DNA from: JBCCFW01 sp039029535
Lineage (GTDB): Bacteria; Acidobacteriota; JBCCFW01
Direction of reading: 5' to 3'
DNA length: 21,693 nt
Assembly (NCBI GenBank): GCA_039029535.1
Contig: JBCCFW010000133.1
Location: 1-21,693 of the forward strand
The stretch's first letter is position 1. Each line of letters starts with the position of its first letter. The notes beneath the pieces are model-generated. The model did no database searches. It was not told the origin of the DNA and was given only the letters and a program-made list of their open reading frames with translations. Made by a program: the position numbers and the translations under genes. Below, one piece after another: positions 7,713 to 13,845 of this stretch.

Positions 7713-10388
7713 ATGGCGACCGCGGGAGCCCCTGGTCGCAGCCTGCGCCTGGACGGGGCGCAGGACGCCCTGCCGCTGTCGGGTGAGCCCCGTGCGTTCC
7801 GGGTCACCAAGGGGAGCCTCGCGCTCTTCTGGATCGACGATGCCGAGGGTGGCGATCACCGTCGTCATCTTCTCTTCGAGCGCGAGGTGGGGGACTGGTT
7901 CCTCGGCTTGCCCGAAGAGGGTGGTGCCGTGGGCCCCCGCCTGTGGGCCATCCCGCTCGAGCCCTGCGAGGTCGAGCAGCGATCGCTGTCGGAGCTCGGA
8001 CGCAGCCTCGAAGGAGAGGGCGGAGCCGGACGTCGTCGTCAGGTCGCCGAGCTGTTCGCCGCCCTCGAGGAGGCCCTCCCCGAAGCCGAGCTCGGCTTGC
8101 CGAGCGTGGAGGACCCGGAGAGCTGGCTGCCCTGGCCCGACTCGTGGGCGGCGGCGTGTCCCCGGATCGCGCAGGCCTTGTTGGCGCGTCGACGCGAGCT
8201 GGAGCGCGGCGAGGTCTCTCGCCTGCGCGCGCTCGGTCGGCAGGCGTCCGGCTCGAGCCAGCAGGCCGACGAGCAGCTCGTCTCGGTCTTCCGGAGCAAG
8301 AAGCAGCCGCCCGTGCTCGGTGCGCCGCTGTTGTCGGCGGCGACCGAGGTCGGTCGTCACGCCGGTCTCGACATTCGACCCGCCGCGGCCTCGGAAGACC
8401 TGGCGCGCGTGCGGGAGCCGCTCGATGCGGTGGCCCGTGCTTCGCGGCTTCGCCTGCGCAAGGTGTTGCTCGAAGGGCGCTGGTGGGAAGACGACGGCGG
8501 CCCCATGGTGGCCCGGCTGGGCGAGGAAGACGACGCCCGGCCAGTGGCATTGCTGCCCGATGGCCCCGGTCGCTACGCGCTCTTCGATCCAGAGACCGGG
8601 CAGCGCCAGCGTGTCGACGACGACCTCGCCTCGGAGCTCGCGGCGGAGGCCTTCGTCTTCTATCGACCGCTGCCGGAGAAGGTCACCAAGGCCTGGGAGC
8701 TGCTGCGCTTCGCCTTCGGTGGATTCAAGAGCGAGCTGGTCCGACTGTTGCTCACGGCGGCGACGGTCGCGATCCTCGGCATGGCGACGCCGCACGCGTT
8801 GGCCTTGCTCGTCGATCACGTCTTGCCGGATGCGGATCGCAGCCTGCTCCTGTGGTGTTGCGCGGGCTTGCTGCTCATCGGCGTGGCGCGCACGGTCGTC
8901 GAGCTGACCCAGCGTCAGCTCGCCCTGCGGCTCGAGCTGCTCTCGGACTCCATGACGCAGGCAGCGGTCTGGGACAAGCTGCTGAAGCTCTCGCCCGCGT
9001 TCTTCCGACGTCACGCGACCGGCGACCTGCTGTCCCGCGTGAACGCGGTGGGTCAGATTCGCGCAGAGCTCGGCGGGACCACCTTGCAGGCCTTGTTGGC
9101 CGGTGGCTTCGCCCTGCTCAACTTCGCCCTGCTGCTCTACTACAGCCCACCGCTGTCCCTGCTGGCGCTGGGGGCCGCGGTGATCACGGCGGTCATGACG
9201 GTGGGCTCGGGCGTGATCATCCTGCGCCTGTCGCGCGAGCTCATGGAGATCGGCGCGCGGGTCTTCGGCCTGGCGGTCGAGCTGGTCGACGGCGTGTCCA
9301 AGCTGCGCGTGGCCGGTGCGGAGGACCGCGCGTTCACTCGCTGGTCACGGGAGTACGCCAAGCAGCAGCGGCTCGTGCTGAAGATTCAGACCCTCGACGA
9401 TCTCGTCGAGCTGGTGGGCATCGCGGTGTCGACGGCGACGACCATCGCGCTGTTCTACATGGCCACCCAGCTCCTGGTGGCCGGCGACCTGACTCCGGGG
9501 CGCTTCCTCGGCTTCCACGCGGCCTTCGGCGCCTTCGTCGGTGGTCTCGTGAGCGTCACCGGGACCATCACGAGCCTGCTCGAGGTAGCGGTGCTGCACG
9601 AGCGGGCGCGTCCCATTCTCGAAGAGCCGGCGGAGGTCGCGTCGGGTCGCACGGACCCGGGTCGTCTCAGCGGCGCCTTCGCGATGGAGCGGGTCGTGTT
9701 CCGGTATCGCGAGGGTGGGCCGGCCATCCTGGACGAGGTCGACCTCCACGCCGAGGCGGGGGAGATGATCGGCCTGGTCGGTCCGTCGGGCTCGGGCAAG
9801 TCGACCATCGTGCGCTTGCTGCTCGGCTTCGAGGACCCCGAGTCCGGACGCGTGCTGCACGACGGCCAGGACCTGTCGGGGCTCGACCTCGGTGCGGTGC
9901 GTCGTCAGGTCGGTTCGGTGTTGCAAGGCGGGAGGATCAACTCGGGCTCGTTGTTCGACGCGATCTCGGGTGGCAACGCGGTCGAGCTGGATGAAGCTTG
10001 GGCTGCGGCGCGAGCCGCCGGGCTGGCCGAAGACATCGAGGCCATGCCCATGGGCCTGCACACGGTGGTCAGCGAGGGCGGGACGAACCTCTCGGGAGGT
10101 CAGCGTCAGCGGCTCTTCATCGCCCGGGCGTTGGTGCTCCAGCCGCGCTTGCTGTTCCTCGACGAGGCAACCTCGGCCTTGGACAACCGCACGCAGTCCA
10201 TCGTGACCGCGAGCATCGGCAAGCTGGACGTCACCCGCCTGGTCATCGCGCACCGCCTGAGCACGGTGAGGGACGCAGATCGCATCTACGTGCTGGACCA
10301 GGGACGAGTGGTACAGGTCGGGAGCTTCGACGAGCTGTCGGCGACGGACGGCTTGTTCGCGCGCTTGATGAAGCGGCAGCAGGGGTAG
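7713..10388 (+). CDS. Second NHLM-type ABC transporter ATPase/permease with family-specific N-terminal region
   Basis: I placed the start at ATG 7713, 11 bases after the previous stop. The frame is open further upstream but that extension overlaps the C39 transporter. The 891-residue product is much longer than an ABC half-transporter because of about 300 extra N-terminal residues. These include a cupin- or cyclic-nucleotide-domain-like stretch (FRVTKGSLALFWID..RRHLLFEREVGDWFLGL) and, near 280-310, a C39-like remnant (LLPDGPGRYALFDPETG) without a catalytic Cys. This layout is characteristic of the second ABC protein of NHLM systems. The transmembrane domain spans about 330-640. The ATPase domain has GPSGSGKST (690-698), LSGGQ (793-797), LFLDE (Asp817, Glu818) and AHRLST. 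It probably pairs with the C39 transporter. Its stop lies 6 bases from the stop of the opposing gene. Confidence 0.93.
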   Translation: MATAGAPGRSLRLDGAQDALPLSGEPRAFRVTKGSLALFWIDDAEGGDHRRHLLFEREVGDWFLGLPEEGGAVGPRLWAIPLEPCEVEQRSLSELGRSLEGEGGAGRRRQVAELFAALEEALPEAELGLPSVEDPESWLPWPDSWAAACPRIAQALLARRRELERGEVSRLRALGRQASGSSQQADEQLVSVFRSKKQPPVLGAPLLSAATEVGRHAGLDIRPAAASEDLARVREPLDAVARASRLRLRKVLLEGRWWEDDGGPMVARLGEEDDARPVALLPDGPGRYALFDPETGQRQRVDDDLASELAAEAFVFYRPLPEKVTKAWELLRFAFGGFKSELVRLLLTAATVAILGMATPHALALLVDHVLPDADRSLLLWCCAGLLLIGVARTVVELTQRQLALRLELLSDSMTQAAVWDKLLKLSPAFFRRHATGDLLSRVNAVGQIRAELGGTTLQALLAGGFALLNFALLLYYSPPLSLLALGAAVITAVMTVGSGVIILRLSRELMEIGARVFGLAVELVDGVSKLRVAGAEDRAFTRWSREYAKQQRLVLKIQTLDDLVELVGIAVSTATTIALFYMATQLLVAGDLTPGRFLGFHAAFGAFVGGLVSVTGTITSLLEVAVLHERARPILEEPAEVASGRTDPGRLSGAFAMERVVFRYREGGPAILDEVDLHAEAGEMIGLVGPSGSGKSTIVRLLLGFEDPESGRVLHDGQDLSGLDLGAVRRQVGSVLQGGRINSGSLFDAISGGNAVELDEAWAAARAAGLAEDIEAMPMGLHTVVSEGGTNLSGGQRQRLFIARALVLQPRLLFLDEATSALDNRTQSIVTASIGKLDVTRLVIAHRLSTVRDADRIYVLDQGRVVQVGSFDELSATDGLFARLMKRQQG

Positions 10389-10394
10389 CTCGGC

Positions 10395-10709
10395 CTATTC
10401 GTTCGTGTCCGGTCCGAGCTCGACCTTCTGGTCGACATCGTTGATGCGATGCCACGAGGTGTTGCTGGCCTTCGGTGACCAACCGTCATTCAGGGCGAAT
10501 CGGATCAATCGTTCGACACCGGCCGGCGTGATGGACCGACGGTCTCCCCAGTTCCAATCCATGCCCCCGGTCAGGGCTCGGAGCCGCGGGCCATCGCCGG
10601 TCGCGACTTGAACGTTGATGTTCATCCATCCGCTGCCGATGGACACGCGCCAGCGATACTCGACGCCATCGACCACGATCAGTCGAGTGTTCTTGGTCGG
10701 AAGACCCAT
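10395..10709 (-). CDS. Small hypothetical protein (104 aa)
   Basis: The ATG at 10709 has a strong ribosome binding site (GGGAGGGG). The product has a VVDGVEYRWRVS segment near the N-terminus and SITPAGVERLIRFALNDGWSP near the C-terminus. This overall pattern recalls small uncharacterised proteins common in Planctomycetes and Actinobacteria, but I know of no function for them. There is no signal peptide or membrane segment, so it is likely cytosolic. Its codon use is noticeably less GC3-biased than that of its neighbours. It lies 38 bases after the TolC-like gene on the same strand and is convergent with the export operon with only 6 bases between stops. Its place at the end of a peptide-export region makes an immunity role thinkable, but nothing in the sequence shows it. 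Confidence 0.78.
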   Translation of the reverse strand: MGLPTKNTRLIVVDGVEYRWRVSIGSGWMNINVQVATGDGPRLRALTGGMDWNWGDRRSITPAGVERLIRFALNDGWSPKASNTSWHRINDVDQKVELGPDTNE

Positions 10710-10747
10710 GCTGCCCCTCCCTCAGCGAGCACGACGAGGTGACGTGC

Positions 10748-12226
10748 TCACCCACCCAGCCGCAGCACTTCATCCATCCGGATCCGCGACTCCACCACCG
10801 CGGCCAGCGCGCGTAGCTCGGCGATCTCCGCGGCGATGAGCTCCTCCTGAGCACGGCTCACGCGGTCGCGGCTCGAGAAGCCCGCGCCGAAGCGTCGGCG
10901 CTCGGCGAGGAAGCTCCGCTCCCTCAACTCCCGCTGCGATCGCGCCAGCTCGAGCCGACGTCGATCGGCTCGCGCCGCCCGTCGCGCTGACTGAAGCTCC
11001 AGCTCGGCTCGCTCCCGAGCCCGACGCAAGCGAGCTCGATCCGCTTCGAGCAACGCGAACGCTTCCTGCAAGGAGCCCTTCGCCGCCCGTCGTCCCAGCT
11101 CGTGAGTGACCTCGAGCCCGAGGCTCCAGTTGGGGAACTCGCCGCGTCCGGCCTCGTCGAACACGCGGCCGGTGTCGATGACCTCGTCGGCTCGCAGGTC
11201 GCTGCCGCCGATGGCCACCGCGCCGTAGGTCGCGACCACGTCGAGCTGCGGCTTGAGCCGACCCCGACGATGACGCAGCTCGGACTCCGCGTCGGTGACC
11301 TCTTCCTGGAGCCTCACGAGATCGACCCGGCGCTCCAACGGAGGCTCCTCACCCGAGACCGATGCCGCCGCGACCTCCTGAAGCGCCGTCACCACGATGG
11401 GACCGCCGGTCCAGCCCGGACCGAGGACGTCGAGCAGGGCTTCCTGCGCGTCGATTCGGACCGCCGTGGCATCGAGCAGCTCGCCCTGACGCTGCGCCAG
11501 CTCACCTTCGGTCAGCTCGAGGTCGAGCTGCGACAAGGTGCCCGCGCCCACCCGAGCCCGGCTCGATTCGACCTGCTCACGTGCCGAGATCACCGCGTCC
11601 TGTCGAGCCCCCATCTCCGCTTGCGCGAGGGCCAGCGCCAGGTGCTTGCGTCGGACGTCGTGCTCGGCGCGAAGACGTGCGGCCTTCACTTCGGCGCGGG
11701 CCAGGCGCGTCGCCGACTCCGCCGCCAGCTCGGCGCGACGGTCGGCGTCGAGGACACGGTCGCGGAGCAAGGGCTGACGCAGGGTCGTCTCGAGACGAAC
11801 GACTCGTGCTGGGTTGAAGGTCGCGTTCTCGCTGTTGGTCTCACCCTTGAAGGTGCGGAGCTGCACGTCGAGCGTCAGGCCGAAGTCGAGCTTCTTCGAG
11901 ACGCCGACGCTCTGCTCGTCACGCGTGGTGACGACCTTGTCACCACCCGTGAGCAGGTCGAGCGCGGGCTGGACCTCGCTCCGATGACGCAGGCTGCCAC
12001 GCAGCACGAAGTCGTACGGGCTGCGCGAGGCATGCAGGGCGCCGAGCCGGGACTCGAGCTCGAGCGTCGCGATCTCGACCTCGGGGTGGTCGACCAACGC
12101 GAGGGCCAGCGCGTCCTCCACGCTCAGCGGCGACGGTTCGTCCTGGGCCGGCGTCGACGGGGGAGAGACGAGAGCGAACGCGAGCGCGACGATCGAGGTC
12201 AGGGCTGTCGCGCCGGTCCACCGCAT
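10748..12226 (-). CDS. TolC-family outer-membrane factor
   Basis: The 492-residue protein starts at ATG 12226 with GAGAG just upstream. It has a Sec signal peptide (about residues 1-27, ending near PSTPAQ). LSVEDALALALVDHPEVEIATLELE, just after it, is the classic start of an outer-membrane efflux protein repeat. Long Ala/Arg/Glu/Leu-rich helices, a beta-strand stretch (SVGVSKKLDFGLTLDVQL) and a second helical repeat follow, as expected for two OEP domains that trimerise into a barrel plus periplasmic tunnel. It is the natural outer-membrane partner of the HlyD/ABC system encoded convergently at 4055-10388, and could also serve the second ABC pair. It sits 31 bases after the DUF418 gene and 38 before the small gene, so the three are probably co-transcribed. 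The pairing with a given pump is inferred. Confidence 0.9.
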   Translation of the reverse strand: MRWTGATALTSIVALAFALVSPPSTPAQDEPSPLSVEDALALALVDHPEVEIATLELESRLGALHASRSPYDFVLRGSLRHRSEVQPALDLLTGGDKVVTTRDEQSVGVSKKLDFGLTLDVQLRTFKGETNSENATFNPARVVRLETTLRQPLLRDRVLDADRRAELAAESATRLARAEVKAARLRAEHDVRRKHLALALAQAEMGARQDAVISAREQVESSRARVGAGTLSQLDLELTEGELAQRQGELLDATAVRIDAQEALLDVLGPGWTGGPIVVTALQEVAAASVSGEEPPLERRVDLVRLQEEVTDAESELRHRRGRLKPQLDVVATYGAVAIGGSDLRADEVIDTGRVFDEAGRGEFPNWSLGLEVTHELGRRAAKGSLQEAFALLEADRARLRRARERAELELQSARRAARADRRRLELARSQRELRERSFLAERRRFGAGFSSRDRVSRAQEELIAAEIAELRALAAVVESRIRMDEVLRLGG

Positions 12227-12257
12227 GCTGCTCTCGCGTCGGCTCCAGGGAGGACGC

Positions 12258-13439
12258 TCAGGTTAGCACGGGGGTACTTGTCTCCCGACGGAGCGGAAGA
12301 CGGCGTCCCTGCGACAGGCAGCGCCACGCCCACTCGAGGGGACCCTGGCGGAAGCGCGCGAGCCAGAGTGGGCTCCAGGCGAGCTGGAGGCCGAAGATCG
12401 CCAAGGCGATGAGGAAGCCCTCCGCGCGATCCCAGCGGTCGTAGAAGCCGAGGTAGTTGAAGAGCAACGCGCAGAGGATCGACTGCGTCAGGTAATTGGT
12501 GAACGCCATCTGCCCCACGGACTCCAGCCGCCGACGGAGGCCGGAGGCCACCGACGACAGGCTCCAGCGCGTGAGGAAGCCGAGGTACGACAGCGCCAGC
12601 AGGAACGAGCCCCAGTAGAACGCTCCGTGTGCGAGCAGGCGCTGCGTCAGGTCGGGCTCACCGAGCCGCAAGAGGAATGACACCAGCTCGAGGCCGAATC
12701 CCAGCGGGAGCAACCACGACAACTTGCGGAAGAAGCCCTCGTGCGACGCCGGGTCCGTGAGCCGCCCCGAGCGGACCAGCGCGGCCCCGAGCAACATGCA
12801 GCCGAACAGGCGGCCGCCGAAGAAGAGCAACGTGAGCGGGACGACCAGGAGGAAGAGCAACGACCGCCAGAGCGTCATCCAGAGAACGTCGCCGGACGCG
12901 AAGATCGCGGCCCAGCCCAGGTCGCCGTCCGAGTCACCCCAGCCCGGATCGAAGGCCACCGCCGAGAAGGTCAGCCAGGCGAAGAGGAGGCCGAGCGTCG
13001 CGAGAACGAGGAGACCGCGGACACCGAGCCGCGAGGTCAGGAGGTAGAAGAGGGGAAAGCCCAGGATGGCGTAGGCGGTGAGGATGTCGCCGAACCAGAT
13101 GAGCGTGCCGTGGAGGACGCCGACGAGGAGGAGCACCGAGAGTCGGGTGAGGATCGCGCTCGACCAGCGGCCGCCGCGCTCTCGGCCGCGATCCACCTGG
13201 AAGGCGAGGCCGGCGCCGAAGAGGAGGGAGAAGAGGCCGATGAACTTGAGGGTGGCGAGGAAGTCCACCACCGCAAAGGCCGCCCAGTCGATGCCTCGCT
13301 CGCCGGCGACGTCGTGGAGGCTGTTGCCCAGGACCCCCTCGACCTGAGCGTGGTAGGGCATGTTGACGACGAGGATGCCCAGCACCGCGCAGCCGCGGAT
13401 GAGGTCCCAGGCTGCCACCCGGCCGGTCGGCTTGCTCAC
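12258..13439 (-). CDS. DUF418-family polytopic membrane protein
   Basis: The frame starts at GTG 13439 with no clear Shine-Dalgarno. The 393-residue product opens with RVAAWDLIRGCAVLGILVVNM, the hallmark of DUF418/YeiB-like membrane proteins. About ten hydrophobic segments follow. It ends with WLARFRQGPLEWAWRCLSQG, matching the family's conserved C-terminal FRxGPLEWxWR element. Family members are integral inner-membrane proteins related to the acyltransferase-3/heparan N-acetyltransferase fold, but their biochemical role is not established. It is the first gene of the minus-strand operon with the TolC-like factor, so an envelope function is plausible. It is divergent from the leader/ABC operon that begins near 13614. 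Confidence 0.9.
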   Translation of the reverse strand: MSKPTGRVAAWDLIRGCAVLGILVVNMPYHAQVEGVLGNSLHDVAGERGIDWAAFAVVDFLATLKFIGLFSLLFGAGLAFQVDRGRERGGRWSSAILTRLSVLLLVGVLHGTLIWFGDILTAYAILGFPLFYLLTSRLGVRGLLVLATLGLLFAWLTFSAVAFDPGWGDSDGDLGWAAIFASGDVLWMTLWRSLLFLLVVPLTLLFFGGRLFGCMLLGAALVRSGRLTDPASHEGFFRKLSWLLPLGFGLELVSFLLRLGEPDLTQRLLAHGAFYWGSFLLALSYLGFLTRWSLSSVASGLRRRLESVGQMAFTNYLTQSILCALLFNYLGFYDRWDRAEGFLIALAIFGLQLAWSPLWLARFRQGPLEWAWRCLSQGRRLPLRRETSTPVLT

Positions 13440-13613
13440 GCGCCGATAACCGCGGGGAATAGCACGGGAATGAGACTATCAGGCTTAGGGCTGTACTTTT
13501 TCGTGCACCGGGCTTTCCTTCCCGGGGCGGCTGACATATCTTCACCGAATCACGCGGCCAGGCAGCACCCCCCGCTGCCACGACACCGCCACCACGCCGA
13601 GGAGGGGGCACCG
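13440..13613. other. Divergent intergenic region upstream of the DUF418 gene and the leader ORF
   Basis: No gene is seen here. It must hold the promoters of the DUF418 operon and of the leader/ABC operon. The AT-richer patch 13460-13560 is the likely site, but no sigma-70 pair is convincing. A 5-bp inverted repeat (13508-13512 with 13521-13525) is present and too short to interpret. Confidence 0.5.
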
Positions 13614-13631
13614 ATGGAGAAGAACGCATGA
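13614..13631 (+). CDS. Five-codon mini-ORF with strong ribosome binding site (possible leader peptide MEKNA)
   Basis: An ATG at 13614 follows an excellent Shine-Dalgarno (GAGGAGGGGG, 13600-13609). The frame ends after five codons with a TGA that overlaps the ATG of a second short ORF (ATGA at 13628-13631). So strong an initiation signal before so short a frame suggests a regulatory leader or a ribosome-loading site rather than a functional peptide. Confidence 0.4.
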   Translation: MEKNA

Positions 13632-13711
13632 GCAGCCAGCTGCGACGTGATCGAACTCCGAAGGTGCTGATTTCCTCGGTCGTCGGTCCGATGAGCCGGT
13701 CTCACCGCTAG
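13628..13711 (+). CDS. 27-aa leader-peptide candidate upstream of the ABC transporter operon
   Basis: This ORF starts with ATG 13628, overlaps the preceding five-codon ORF by ATGA and has GGAG (13616-13619) 8 bases upstream. It encodes 27 residues beginning MSSQLRRDRTPK, Arg- and Ser-rich, with no signal peptide or membrane helix. It has no run of a single amino acid, so classic amino-acid attenuation is unlikely. It ends 44 bases before an intrinsic terminator that precedes the ABC genes. The arrangement resembles ribosome-mediated attenuators of drug-efflux ABC genes such as bmrB-bmrCD. It could instead be untranslated 5' leader sequence. Confidence 0.45.
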   Translation: MSSQLRRDRTPKVLISSVVGPMSRSHR

Positions 13712-13755
13712 CGACCCCACGCCGGGTCCGACCCACCCCTGGGTCCAGTAGGTGA

Positions 13756-13787
13756 ACCCGCTCGCCCGAGCGGGTCTTTCGATTTCT
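13756..13787 (+). terminator. Intrinsic terminator / attenuator before the ABC transporter pair
   Basis: A perfect 8-bp stem (13756-13763 ACCCGCTC with 13768-13775 GAGCGGGT) has a tight GCCC loop and is followed by CTTTCGATTTCT, a T-rich tract. It is oriented for plus-strand transcription. The only plus-strand ORFs before it are the leader candidates at 13614-13711, and the ABC gene starts 59 bases after it, so by position it is an attenuator. An upstream 8-mer (13693-13700, GAGCCGGT) can pair with its 5' arm at 7 of 8 positions, a possible antiterminator. Confidence 0.72.
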
Positions 13788-13845
13788 GCTCTCTCTGGTG
13801 TCTCCCCGATCCCTCTCGTGGGATCCCCGTCCCCAGGTCGCCGTC

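Noticed and set aside
7943..9994. 683-codon frame overlapping the second NHLM ABC transporter in another frame
   Set aside because: The product is Arg/Gly/Ala low-complexity with no motif, and the ABC frame has all Walker and signature motifs.
10387..10420. Inverted repeat AGCTCGG/CCGAGCT at the convergent gene ends as a bidirectional terminator
   Set aside because: The 7-bp stem has a 20-nt loop, no T-tract on either side, and is built from GAGCTCG-like words that are very common in this sequence.
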